Positions 10,705 through 23,039 of a stretch of 55,862 bases of DNA are shown piece after piece. This DNA comes from Zygnema cylindricum (lineage: Eukaryota > Streptophyta > Zygnematophyceae > Zygnematales > Zygnemataceae). The stretch's first letter is position 1. Each line of letters begins with the position of its first letter. Position numbers and translations under genes: made by a program. The notes beneath the pieces are model-generated. The model was not told the origin of the DNA and made no database searches. It worked only from the letters and a program-made list of their open reading frames with translations. The DNA lies in assembly GCA_037447655.1 (NCBI GenBank), contig JBBHKE010001746.1, forward strand, positions 64,001 to 119,862, read 5' to 3'.

Positions 10705-11264
10705 ATAGTTCAAAAGTAGGCGATTTTATGGTAGGCGTTTGGTAGGCGCACAAAACTTGGCACAAAACTCGCGCAGATGAGGCACTGTATGTGTGTGTTG
10801 TGCACATCCTTGTACGAACGTAAGAATCTGACGTATGATCATAGTACAGCGCACTCCGGCGGACGATTTTTTTTAGCGAACTGACACGGCGTAGGATGAC
10901 ATTCCGCGGGAAAAAAATCCCGAAAAAAAAAAAAACGCGGACGTAAGTCCTATAGTAAGTTGTGTTATGGGCTTTTCATGTGATCTTCTTAGATCGCTAC
11001 TTTGATCAGCGGCCGTCCGATCTTCCGAATCTGACGGTTTAAATTAAAAATACCTAAAAACTCACGGATTTTTTTTTTGTCCGAATGTTTTTCAAAATTT
11101 AGACATGACGTTTAATTCTCTATCGATCGTAAAAAAGGAAAAAATCGTGCGATTTGAACAACTATGTTTTGCGGCCAATACAATATGGGTCTTAAGGGCA
11201 TATTTTATGTTTTGCGTACAATAGGCATATTGTATGGGCATACGGTCACCTACTTTTGAACTAT
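10705..11264. mobile_element. Mutator-like non-autonomous element (family B, copy 1) with 10-bp target duplication
   Basis: Terminal inverted repeats ATAGTTCAAAAGTAGGCG (10705-10722) and CACCTACTTTTGAACTAT (11247-11264) bound 560 bases. The flanks are an identical 10-bp direct repeat GGTTGACAGC (10695-10704 and 11265-11274), as expected for Mutator-like transposition (9-11 bp). No transposase is encoded. An inverted, internally shorter copy is at 27060-27329. A stretch at about 11088-11170, absent from that copy, carries the terminal ~40 bases of a family C MITE and so looks like a nested insertion. Confidence 0.85.
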
Positions 11265-11503
11265 GGTTGACAGCCAATCCTTTAGGTTTTCTATGGACTG
11301 GAACATGGAATAGGGCCTAGCCCAGCAGATATTTTGCTAATCGTCGGCGCGAAGGGGCGCCGAATTAGTGTTATCAGCGGTAGTAACGATTCACCCTGAA
11401 TTGTACTTTACGATTCAGTTCAGTTCAGTTCAGCAGTGCTGATGATTGGAATACGTTACAGGCCTGACGCCCTTCGCTAAAATTCGCCATTTGAACGGTA
11501 GCC
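11265..11503 (+). promoter_or_regulatory. Upstream region of the PAC gene
   Basis: About 240 bases lie between the Mutator-like element and the PAC start codon, so the element sits in the promoter-proximal region. The stretch has a TTCAGTTCAGTTCAGTTCAG-like short repeat (about 11415-11433) and a fragment resembling the end of a family A MITE (about 11360-11392). No clear TATA box was identified. Confidence 0.3.
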
Positions 11504-14500
11504 ATGGCTGCTGTACTTTCCCACGCTTCCCTAACATTTGTCACCTCTTCACGCGATCTAGCTTTGAGAGAACTATCTGTTCATGCCTCTTTCTCCCTTT
11601 ACTCTTGTAAAGTATGTGCTGTGACACCTTTCTCTCTTTCTCGTACGGAAAAGAGGTCTGTCCTTTTGTCCCCCTGGGTACGGCTATGTCCGTACCGTGT
11701 TCCTTCTCTGAGAGTGCTTCAGAAAGGCGTATCTGTGACAGGTACTGGAGAGGAGAAGGAAGAGATTCCTCCAGAAGAGAGGGTATGCGCCTAGGGTTCA
11801 TTTTCTTTTTAAGGTTTATGTCAAATTTGTGTTTTATGTGTTTCGATTTCAATTAGAAATTCTGAGGTTTTAGTTTTACAACTCAATTTTTTTTGTAGCT
11901 TCTGTCTTGCTTGAGTGTTGCTGAAAAATATTGGCAAAAAAGACAAAACTTGTTGCAATTTGAAATTTACGAGTATACGATTTTTTTGAAATCATGAATC
12001 ATGAATCATTTTTTTTATTTTATTTTTTGTAATTGTAGATTACACGTGTATCGTTATTAAGCGCCAATGACACTACATCTTGCCTTTAGGTTTTACCCCT
12101 CGAACCTAAGTGCCAATGACACTTTGACGCTAGTAACGAAAAAAGAAAAGAAAAAAGCGAGTGAGAGAAAAAAAATCGCTAGTAAAGCTTTTTTCTGTAG
12201 CTTAGACTTCAGTGCCATTTCAAATTTCCGTTTGAGGTACAAATATTTCAGGGTTTTTGTAAGAACGAGAATTGTGCGAGTTATTTTAATAGTTGTACAT
12301 TTTTAAAACTCTTCATATGATAATGTTTGTCTTTGTCTCAAACTAATGTGGCGCCAAACTCTACAGCCACTGGAAAATTAGACCTCTCATTGTTATAAGG
12401 GCAGAAATTCTCTCACTTCTATTAGGGTGGTTCTTTACTCACTATGGGTTTTGATAAAGCACATCCATACTTACACATATACATGGTGCTGAAACACACA
12501 TAGTATATTGTGTGAATCACGCAGTTTATTTTGTATAGATTCAATCACACATGATTCGATTACGGTACACACAGCATTCTTTGGCAAGCAAGACACGGTG
12601 TTGTCTCTGTCCAGACTTTGTAATCACCTGTCAAATGTATGTTCAAAAAGGTACATTGCGAATCGCTATTAGTGTTAAGAAATATATAGTGTTGTGCTTA
12701 TGTTAGTATGTTAGTGTTATCAATTCAATATCATTTTGGGTATGAGCGGCGTGGACTATTTTCAACAACTTGTCAAATTAATGTTAAGAAAGAAACAATT
12801 AGTATTGTTTTCACTATTTTATGTTCAGGGGCCAAAAAAAACTGGCACCGCAGATCAGTGTTTTAAATGCTAATAGCAATTCACGGTGTGATCTCACAAT
12901 GATTAGGATCCAATTCAATGCAGGCCACACTATTGGTCGTAACCGGTCAGTTGTGACTATTTAGCACTAGCTGTGGGCATAAAATTGACAAGGCACTCTT
13001 GTAAGCATTTTATGAGCACTGAGAATGTTAGTAATGTAATTAATGTGGAATCTTTAGCCATGAAGTAATTATGGGGATGAGGAATGTAGGAATATCGAGA
13101 ATTGATGAGAAGGCAACAAGAGGAGGAGGAGGATGAAAAAGAGGTCTATCTGCGGTTGGAAGCCAAGGCGAAACAAGAGCTGCAGCAATACTCAGCAGAG
13201 GAGGTTATGATGGCTAAGCGTACAGTTAGTGACTTGATTCTTGCAGGAGAGGAAATTGAGGAGGTGAGTTTTAACTCCAAAAATCTTCTGAAACAAGTTT
13301 GTGAGGGAAAGGGAAGGTTCACTGTTTGTTTTTTCTGTTTTGTCGAGCAGTAAGATCACTGGCTTGCTTTCTTGTCGAACTAAACGGTTGTTTGCATGCA
13401 TGGAAAATGCAGATGATTATGAAGCTCGCAGACGAAAATAAAATCAATGATGTGCTTTTGCAAGTTATTTGCAACCGTCTCGAGCTTGCTCGCTTAGATG
13501 TGAGTAAGCTCTTTTGTAACACGTTTTGTATTGCAATCCAAGCTGGGTGCGTTATTTCTAAACTTCGGCTCCTTTGAGCCTATGTTATCCTTATCGCCAG
13601 TATCATCATTTACATTAATATCATCACTATCTTTATCATAGCTATCACCATGTTCACCATTTTCATCCCTCTCATCCTTCTCATCATTCTCATCATTCTC
13701 ATCATTCTCATCATTCTCATCATTCTCATCATGTTTATAATCATCATCAGCACTGTGATTATCCTCGTTCACATAGCAACCAAGAGCTTTTCAGTTGGAA
13801 TTGAACAAGAGTCTGGTAAAGTTGTGACGTTTTCAGAACTCCATTTGAGGTAATTTATAGGTCGTTATAGTGCGAGGTTTGCAGAGTGAGAAAGACGTAA
13901 TTCGCTGCCTGGACTTACTTCAACGTCGTTTGGAGGTGGGACTCTTCCCTTTTCAGCTTTTTGGATCATTCTTCTTTCTCGCTTCAGGCGCATAATATCC
14001 TGGTGATAACTTGATTTTTTTCTGGACATCACATCTTCAACAATCACAAAAAGGTTTTGAGCGATTAAGGTTGTTACCATGAGATCGCATCCTGGAATGC
14101 CATTTGTAGAATGTTTTGGTTTGGCTTCAGAGCCCAACAAGGCTACGTTACAGTTCTTCTATATGCTGTTTTGTTAGGCATCTTATCGCCATAACTATTG
14201 ACCAGACTAATACCAAGCTAAAATTATTTTAGTTTTCATTGTTAATGTTATGATTTGCATATGTTGGATTTATAAATCCAACGTTCTCATGTTACTGCCA
14301 CACTATTCGGTAATGTCTTGGTCCTCAGTTGGCCTGTTGTTTCTTTACACTGGAAAAAACAATGCACTATCGCACTAAATATCTGTGCTCTGTTTAATTT
14401 GTCGTCACTGCAATTAAAGATGACATTCATACCCAATGTAGTCTGTCCTCCCTGCAGACAGAGAGAATGTCCCGAGCTGCGAGTCCAGCCATGCGTCTTC

Positions 14501-15669
14501 TCAACGAGCTTCTCCAACTCTATGAGGGAGGGAGTGAGAGGCCATGGATTCGAAAAGCTCGTCAGAAAATGCTCGATTCTTTTGTTCCAGAGGATCCTTC
14601 TCTCATATTTCTGCCCCAGATGTTGGTGCCAAATGGGGTATAGCCATCCCTTTCTGAAAAAAACTTCCAAATAACCTCTTGAACCTTTCTTCTTTGGTGC
14701 AGTTAGTCATCATTATTAACATGATCCAGTAAATTCTAAACTTCATTTTTTTTACTCCCCCCCTCCTTGTCATATATGTGCCAAATGGGGTTCTAAACGT
14801 TTCATTCTTTTATATTTCACTCCTTTTACACCTCTTGCAAGGAAAAATAAATAAATTCCAGGAGTGAGGTTTTTTATAATCAGATCCGAGGTATTTGTCG
14901 TGAATGAAATGCTTTGTATTAGTCCACCTATTTCGAAATAGTCTTCTCACAGTTCCACCTTACATGTCTACGGGAAAGTTTGTAACACTGCTTTGGACTT
15001 TAACATATGGACTATAATTTACACGAAACAGTAGCTGAGAGTGATATAACATACATGAAGTAGTATGTAATATTCTGTAACACTAATTCAATGAATCTGT
15101 TTGGGGACCTTAACGCACGAAATATTGCATAGAAAACCAATGCTGCAAAAACATGAAACAGTCCTGAGAGTATATAACAGTAATCCAGTGCCATTGAACT
15201 TGGCATATGGAATATCGTTCAGAAAAACCAGCATTGTAAAACATGTAGCGTTTTCGTTTTCAGTTACGAGGACAAGATGCATCCACATGGCCACCCACTT
15301 CATTAGTTTCCACAGATTATTTAGTGTTGATCCTTTTTCCATAACTCTAATGGTGATTGATGGTGGTCTGTGTCTGGTGACGATCTGTCGATGTATATAT
15401 ATACATACATATATACATTCACATATACATACATACAGGATGAGGAAGGAACGGTCGCTGGGAAGAAGGAGAGCAGAGAGGTCTATCGAATCGAGTTTAT
15501 TCAGGAGGTGGATGAGCTTGTTGCCGAAGCAAAAGCTGCCACACCAAAAGATGTTCCCAAGGGCTTAGATGCCGCCTCCGTTGCAGTGAGACTACAGTGG
15601 GGAGAGAGACTGCAGGCCATACAGCACGCGGAGCAGTTGAGGGATCTCGCGATTTCTCTCAGATGGTGA
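11504..15669 (+). CDS. PAC: PALE CRESS (PAC) plastid protein, six exons
   Basis: Exons 11504-11782, 13090-13263, 13413-13499, 13885-13935, 14458-14637 and 15439-15669 join in frame to 333 residues, with every intron in phase 0 and GT-AG. The first ~90 residues are rich in Ser/Arg/Val with few acids, as in a chloroplast transit peptide. Then come the PPEE start of the mature part, a Glu-rich helix (exon 2), the NRLELAR helix (exon 3), EKDVIRCLDLL (exon 4), SPAMRLLNELL (exon 5), and the C-terminal block ending in DLAISLRW. This order matches land-plant PALE CRESS (about 310 residues in Arabidopsis). PAC is required for chloroplast development and has been linked to plastid RNA processing and 23S rRNA/ribosome assembly. 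The exon 2 acceptor has a poor pyrimidine tract and is the least certain border. AATAAA occurs at 15855-15860. Confidence 0.9.
12652..12889. mobile_element. MITE, family A, in PAC intron 1
   Basis: The left end TACATTGCGAATCGCTATTAG and the right end CTAATAGCAATTCACGGTGTG are diverged forms of the family A inverted ends seen at 24677-25264 and 53067-53649. The 238-bp insert lies in the 1.3-kb first intron of PAC. No clean target duplication was identified. Confidence 0.5.
13671..13731. repeat. (CTCATCATT)n minisatellite in PAC intron 3
   Basis: About six units of the 9-mer lie between exons 3 and 4, inside a longer TCATCA-rich stretch (about 13590-13760). The minus-strand Asp/Glu/Asn-rich frame it creates is an artefact of the repeat. 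Confidence 0.85.
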
Positions 15670-18160
15670 TGTGACATGTCGTGATTGGAGGAGATTGCCG
15701 TGGTTTGGTCGTGGTTTTAGAGGAGCATTGGTTCAAGTTTCTGACAGTCTCATCATGTATATATGGTATTGAAAAGGAGACTGGAAGATAGGTTATCGGA
15801 GGGCGGGAATAGTTTGAGGGATGTGCTGTGTAATTGGCGGACGGCTTTTGTAGTAATAAAATGAGTGGATAATAAGTGGGAGGAGGTTAAGGGTTTTTTT
15901 TTCCCTTTTTTTGTGTATTTTTCATTTATTGTATGAATCCCTGACCTGTAGTTCTCAAGTCCCCACGGTAACTCTTACATGAACTCTATTTTATCTACGA
16001 AAACGTGTTGAAAACATTATTGAGGCTCCTCCCTTTGATGTATGATATGTTGTTTATGGGAAAAAGTTAGCCTCATTTATTTGAAGGAAAGCTCGCGGGG
16101 CAATATAACGATTTACAAGTTCATTTTTCCTAAACAGGTATAACAAAGCCCAAACTCATTTTGGGGGTAGGTTTCAAGTCTACATGCAAAGTAACAATGA
16201 TTTTTGACTCATTCCAACATAATATCATTTTTTTTCGTATCAGTCGGTATGAAGTTGACCAAGTCACCTCACATTGTATACAATCTACCTTACATCCATA
16301 TAAAGTTAAAAAATTATCAGTTTGAAAGTGGTATTAGTAGCAACTACACTAATCATGGTTTGCAATGTGGCTTGGTAATCACACAATGTTGCTCAAAACT
16401 ACGTACGGGCTGACTTTATTAAAAAGCGCGATGGTAAACCATCCGAGTCCATGGGAACAAAAGAAAGTAGTATTGCAAAAACTGAAAACCTACATGATCT
16501 AATACTAATTCAGGTCGAGGAAATTTGTAACCCTATTACAGTTATCAACGCTGGTAATAAAAAAAGTTATACCCTGACTTTATTAAAGAGCGCGATGGTA
16601 AACCATATGAGTCCACGGAAACAAAAAGGGGCAACAATGCTAAAACCGAAAAACTACATCGACTCTAGTAGGGATGGGTTTTGTAGTTTTCCCTCCCTCC
16701 GACTTTGTTGTAAACACCTGAGTTGCCCCAAAAAGCTGACCGAGCAGCATGGAAAGGGGAGCGCTTATGCTGTGCCGTCCCGCACATAACTAATTTTCTC
16801 CACGCCAAAGAATGTGTGGTAGCTCCACCAGTGAGTTTCACTCTACAGTCTTAATAAAGTTTTGCACATCTTATTTAGAAATCTGGTATAAAGGTTCGCC
16901 CTCATTTCAAGACTGCATAAGCTGAATGTTGCGCATAAGCCTTATGATTGCCGTATGGTTTCATTGATCTAGAGGATAACAAAAGGATAGGATGAAGACT
17001 ACTACATACTATGGAATGCAAATATAGTTGCAAGTTCCAATCGAATCTTTTTTGTTATTTAGGATAGTAAGGCCTGCATGATATGAAAAACTAGCAAAAA
17101 GAGACAATGCTAGGATTGATTTCTGAGATTTAGGATTAACTCGAAAACGATTTTAATGTGACTTGTTAAATCGGAAATCTAAAGGGTGTATCAACAAACC
17201 AGCAGTGTGCCATGAGCATAATGGTGTGTCCACACACCATTCACCTTTCGGGGAACACACAAGTTGTCGTGAGAATCAATAACGCCATTTATTCCTTTTC
17301 GCTCCGGACCAAGTTCTCTTTAAGTGGAAGCAACGAAAGCTAGATATTTTTTTCTTTAAACATTATAACTCAAATACTTGTTAACCCTAGTCTCAAAACT
17401 TAAGTTTAGTCAAGATTCAATGCTTTGTTCAACATCGAGTAGAACAAGCGAAAGACGGGAACGATTCCCAAGTTCATGAATAAAGTTCGACATTGTGAAG
17501 CAAAAATGCATCAATGAGGCAAATGTACGTGAATCCGGCGGTTGACTAAAAATGGAGACTAGATTACCATTAATTCCCTTTTTTTTGTCATTTGTTTTAC
17601 AACAATCCAAACACACACACACTCTCTTAAAGCAACCCTTACTACACACGTGTGGCGCAATAGCTGGTTTGCCCCTCAACTTAAGCCAAACAGCTGCTCG
17701 AGTTGACACATAGTATGAACTCACACCGTCACCGATGTCACGGGCACATTCATTAGTTTTTCTGCGATCGACGGTTCATGCAAAAACTTGGAACGGAAAT
17801 TACAAATTTTAGGCGTTCTTTAAAATAGACGGTAAATAGTGTACAGTGGATTGTACCGCCTAAGGCGGGGTCAGCAGCCACGCCTGAGGCGACATCGGAA
17901 ACTCCGTCCGAAACAAAATAAAGTAGGATTGCTGAAAATTATTGATCGGACGGCCAATTTATTCGCCGTAAATAACTGCGCCAATTATCAAAGCTGACAA
18001 TACAGCCCCATTCATACTCCTGGAGCTTCTACAATTTCACGTGCAAATATGTCCTGTCAAGTGTCAAATCTCTTCTCCGCGCTTCACTTTTCTTACTTTC
18101 AAATGTTGAAACAATTTTCGTCTGTTTGATTACCTTGCTGAATATTCAATTTCTTCAGCC
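15670..18160. other. Intergenic region between PAC and the first RDR
   Basis: The first ~200 bases are presumably the PAC 3' UTR. A direct repeat of about 88 bases is present (16411-16498 and 16575-16664, period 164), sharing GCGCGATGGTAAACCAT. The last few hundred bases should hold the RDR promoter, with a CCAAT at about 17950, but no certain TATA box. No other gene was recognised. Confidence 0.5.
16411..16664. repeat. Spaced direct repeat, ~88-bp units
   Basis: Unit 1 (16411-16498) and unit 2 (16575-16664) share TGACTTTATTAAA-AGCGCG, GGTAAACCAT, GAGTCCA and AAAAC-GAAAA-CTACAT blocks in the same order, about 80% alike by eye. The start of unit 2 follows a GTTATACCC junction. Origin unknown. 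Confidence 0.65.
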
Positions 18161-21100
18161 ATGGACAAACCGGTGGTGCTTCACGTAAGCAATATTCCGT
18201 ACAATGCCTCTGCAGAGGAGCTTTCTCGTGCCTTAAATGCAATCGTCGTTGAAGGTGTCAGAAAATGTGAGATAAGAACAAAGGTTGAGGCAGGGATACA
18301 GAGATCAAAGGGATTCGGTTTTGTCACTGTTGAGTCAGAATATGTAGCAGATAGACTTTGTGTGCTTGCAGCCCGCAATTCGGTCCGTCTTTTTGGAAGA
18401 ACACTACGAGTAAAAAGGTCCACCAGAGGCGTAGACTTGCAGCCGACATATACACCTATCATAGTGGAGCATCTTAAACTGCAATTTGGAAATCTCATTA
18501 CTGAGAACCAATTGAAACCAATCTGGCAGTCAGACAACATGTCAGTTACATTGGAGTTCACTTTTGAAACTCATACGCTATCTGTGAAGGTACAGCCTTT
18601 GCTGGATGGTGGAAACAAAGAATACAAGTTGGATTTTAAGTTTAGAGACATAGAGATGGTTGAATCTGCGGCTCCTTATGAAGGAGAATCCAGCAATGCA
18701 CCTCTTTTTACGCCCAACATTCGACGACCGAGAGCTATATTTTTCAGAGCACATTGTCCTCCCCATGTATATTGGAGAGACTTTAAGGTCACCAACAAAG
18801 TTGAGGACGGTCTTGAATCCGACTCGATGGTGAATTTTCTGGCGAGCATTTTAGAATCAGAAAAGTTTTTCTTTAGTGCAGCTGATACAGAGGTTCCATG
18901 GACACGTGGGACCGATTTCACGGAGGGGAGTGTAATTGGAAGGGCATTTCACTATCTGCTGGTTTTAACAACTGATAACACTTTACAAGACATCGTATCG
19001 TTGGGAAACGTAATGGAAAATCTTGTCGACTATGGGCTTGCCAAAGATCCGCCTATTCCTAAAATCCTGCACGTTTTGTTTCCTGAAATCATCCGTTATA
19101 ACCTACCTTTTGAGCTGGTGCAACAGGCAGGTCTTCGTCCAGAATTTTCTAGCCTACCATATTGTGTCTTATTTAAAATACTTCAAATGGTATTGAATGT
19201 TGGTAAATTTTCTGGACACAACATGACGCCCGCCTTCGTAGACTTACTAACCCAACTTCCCCAAGTCAAGATCATGGCAGCGCTAAGAAATATTCAGGAG
19301 GATGAGGAAATCACCGAAATTTTTGATCCCGTCGGAAAATTTCTTGAAGTGGTCGAGGGGTTGCCCGGTACTCGGTTTCTGGCAAGAAAAACGGACCCCG
19401 GGAAACTGTCTACTGATCTGATGTATGTACACAGGGTGCTAGTTACTCCCACAAAAGTTCACTGCCTTGGTCCAGAAGTGGACAGTTCAAACAGGGTAAC
19501 AAGAGAATACTGTCGCCTGACAGACAATTTCTTGCGTGTTTCGTTCGTGGATGAGCATTCGGATGACTTGTCGCCACAAGCACTTACTGTTCCGGTTAGG
19601 AGAAGGAACTTGTTCGAGGTGGAGACGAACTCTGATGTGTATTATCGCATCTTGGATTGCTTGTCAAACGGTATCCATATCGGGGTCAAACATTTCCAAT
19701 TTTTGGCATTCTCAACTTCACAACTTCGAGAGCAGGTAAGTCGAGGAACAACCATGCCTAAAACAAATGCAATGTATTTTGTCGCGAAAAACTTTTCCAT
19801 GGGCAATGTGAGTGTGTTTTTAACTGTAACCATTTTATCGTTTCATTTTATCGTTTCATTTTATCGTTTTCATTATCTGTTACATTTGCTGCAGGTGTGA
19901 ATAAAGGGAATATGCAAAAGTTTTAGCCAGCAAACAAGTAACTTTTTTTTTGCCTAATACCATTCAATGTTCAACCTCAAACTACAGTGTCTTCCCTTAA
20001 AACCTGTCTCGCTTTTTTCTACTAGAGTGCCGAGGTTTACTGTCGGTTGAACATTAAACATCTCTTTTATTTAGAGGGGTATTGAACTCTTTAAATCTAT
20101 TTTGATTCCTCGTAATGATTGAAGCATGTTCCCCATGTGTTGCGCAGTCAGTCTGGATGTTCTCACCGTCTGAAATCGTTACGCCAGAAAGTATCCGCGA
20201 ATGGATGGGTGACTTCTTTAAGATTCAGAATGTGGCTAAATGTGCTGCCCGGATGGGTCAATGCTTCTCATCATCGAGACCCAGTTTGGATGTTCAACCA
20301 ATAGATAGGACCACCATTCCCGACATTGAGATTAATTCACTTTTCGGAAAACATAATTTCTCCGATGGTATTGGAACGATATCGCCGGATTTTGCATCTG
20401 AAGTTTGGGATTCCATGGGCATGAGAGGCCGTCCAATGCCGTCTGCCTTTCAAATTCGATATGCAGGTGCCAAAGGGGTGGTGGCAGTTCATCCTTTGTC
20501 TCGACGAAAGCTTTGTCTCCGGAAGAGTATGCAGAAATTTACTTCTGACCACTGTGGTTTTGATGTCTTGGATTGGTCTCGCTTTCGCCCGGGTTTCCTG
20601 AATCGACAGATTATTACTCTGTTGTCCACATTAGGTATACAAGACTCCGTATTATTATCTCTGCAAGATGTGATGGTAAAGGAACTAGATCTTATGTTGG
20701 AAGACTCGGCTACTGCTATAAGAATGCTGGAAGCTTTTAATTCTGGTGACTCCCAAAAGCCTGCCGTTGATATGCTTTCAGGGGGATTTCATCCTGGAGA
20801 AGAGCCTCATCTCCAAGCCATTTTGAGAGTATGTACACGATTACACCTTTAATGCAAATCCAAGGAGCTTGCGTGTTGTTTCACGTGCTTGTTTTTTCCT
20901 TTGCTTGATTTTCTTAACGTTCGTAAGTTTCTGTTAATCAACAATATGCGTTCTTGACAAAATGAGTAATTTTAGTTTCTCTGAAATCCCTGGATTACAT
21001 CAAAAATGATTTCACATCATGGCTGATAAGTTCCTAACTCTTGTCTCTTTGCATTATCCAGGCATTTCGGGCTGTGAGATTGCTGGATTTGAAGACTAAA

Positions 21101-23039
21101 GCTCGCGTTTTTGTCCCGAAAGCTCGATGCCTAATGGGCTGTCTGGATGAGTTTGGGGATCTCGAGTATGGTGAAGTCTTCCTGCAAGTCACTCGCAGTC
21201 CTAAAGCAGATTACCAGTGGAGTGATGGCCTTGATTGGCCCAGAGTACCAAATAGTTCCCGCCATATTCCGTCACGTGTGGTTGTGGGAAAGGTGGTAGT
21301 GGCCAAATGCCCCTGTTTACATCCTGGAGATTCGAGAGTTTTTAATGCTGTTAATGTTCCCAGACTTCATCACATGGTTGACTGTCTCGTATTTCCTCAG
21401 AAGGGCCACAGGTGACTAAGCCTTTCACTTCGTTGCTTTTGAGGCTCCTGGACACATTCTCGTTAAGTTGGAAACATTCGAATAGATTTGATTTGATGGT
21501 TCAATATCTTGGATTTTAATACATCATCTGATCAGCATATCCACAAATCATCATTATTACCATTATCATCGTCAAATTATGCTGTTGCATATTGGTTTAA
21601 AAAAAATATTGTTCTTTTTTGTTGCAGGCCTCATCCAAATGAATGTTCTGGAAGTGATCTGGACGGTGATCTTTATTTTGTGAGTTGGGATGAGAGGCTT
21701 ATTCCGATGGGAAATGCGACTCCCATGGATTATAATGCTCCAGATCCTGTGCTGCTAGGTCGTGCTGTGGAAGTCAAGGTGAGATTTTCAATTCTTGTTT
21801 TTTTTTTTTTTTCTTTATTTTAGAAATGCATTTATCATGTTTAAAACAAACGTGTTATGATAAGAAAATACTCATTCGCAGTTGTCCTACTGTGTTACAA
21901 AAGAAATTAGTCAGAAGAAAATCCTGCTATTCCAACATCCTTCAAGGTTTTTGACGAAGAAGAGAGCTGAAAGGATATCTTTGTCACTTATAAATGTAAG
22001 CTATTTTGGATGACACAAGTTGTAGAGATGAGTTTTTAGAGACTCACATCCATGCAAAACTGGCTTCTTATACATTGATTATGGAAACTCCTGCAAAACT
22101 CTGTGAAGTGTATACTTTAAATGACCGATATAGAATTATACTATGTTTGTTAACTTAGTGACAACCACGGAAAATTATTGCCTTGTTTCACTGAGATGTT
22201 TCTTATTATATATAATGCAGGATATTGCCAAGTTCTTCGTGGATTACATGATGAACAATAGTTTGGGAGTCATCGCAAATGCCCATGTTGTACATGCCGA
22301 CAAAAGCAGTCTTAAAGCGAATGATCCAAAATGTTTGGAACTTGCGAAGCTTTTTTCTACTGCAGTCGACTTTCCGAAAACAGGAATTCCCGCAGTTTTT
22401 CCATCGAATCTACGTCCCACGGAATATCCAGACTTCATGGAGAAGGATGGAAAAGACAAGTATGAGTCGGAGAGCATCTTGGGAAAGCTTTACAGGAAAG
22501 CGAAGACAGCAGTTAGCAAAGATAAGATGCTGAAGGTATGGAGTGATGATGTTGTCTATGACACAGATCTTGAAGTACCGGGTTTTATGAGGCACGTGGA
22601 AGACGCGGAGGTCTGGAAAAGCTGGTACGATCAGGATATTATAGGGTTGATGAATCAGTACGGAATCAAGAGTGAGGCAGAAGTTGTTACTGGCCATATT
22701 CTAACTCTTAACCGTTACTACCAGAAAAGACAAGGAGAGGTGAAAGATCGAGTTCGGCGGTCTGTGGCGGTTATTCGCAAACGGGCTCGGTTCAATTTTG
22801 ATGGAGGAGAAGAAATTTTGGACACCAAACCCTTCTGGCCTGTGGCTTCCGCTTGGTATTATGTAACATATGGGAACAGGAAAAATATTGTTGATGGTCG
22901 AAGGAAGGGACGCGGAAAGGCGAGGTTAATGAGTTTTCCATGGGTTTTGTCGGATGTTTTAAGTGAAATCAAGATGGCTGCTTTACAGTTCCGAAAACAG
23001 AGATCGCAGGAAATATCAGGACTCGGTCGATTTTACTAG
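18161..23039 (+). CDS. RDR: RNA-dependent RNA polymerase (plant RDR1/2/6-type), upstream copy
   Basis: Exons 18161-19735, 20148-20828, 21062-21411, 21628-21778 and 22221-23039 join to 1191 residues, with all introns GT-AG. It would copy single-stranded RNA into dsRNA for small-RNA silencing. The N-terminus (about residues 5-80) is an RRM-like fold with RNP2-like LHVSNI and RNP1-like KGFGFVTV (residues 50-57). A variable middle leads to the RdRP domain from about residue 421 (VHRVLVTP, SNRVTREY, FLRVSF). It continues through FSDGIGTI, SAFQIRYAGAKGVVAV, LNRQIITLLSTLG and CLHPGD to the catalytic DLDGD (879-883, 21656-21670), and then NAHVVHAD and VDFPKTG. Length and motif order are normal for the DLDGD (alpha) clade. 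It shares features with RDR1 and RDR2 and I cannot assign the subclade. AATAAA is at 23335-23340. Confidence 0.95.
19736..20147 (+). other. RDR upstream copy, intron 1 (with a short tandem repeat)
   Basis: GTAAGT...GCAG intron of 412 bases at the same codon border (after REQ, before SVWMF) as intron 1 of the downstream copy. It contains three units of TTTTATCGTTTCA (about 19835-19872). Retention would add about 54 codons and then stop at 19900, removing the whole catalytic half. Confidence 0.85.

Noticed and set aside
13494-13772. Asp/Glu/Asn-rich minus-strand frame
   Set aside because: It is the shadow of the (CTCATCATT)n minisatellite in a PAC intron.
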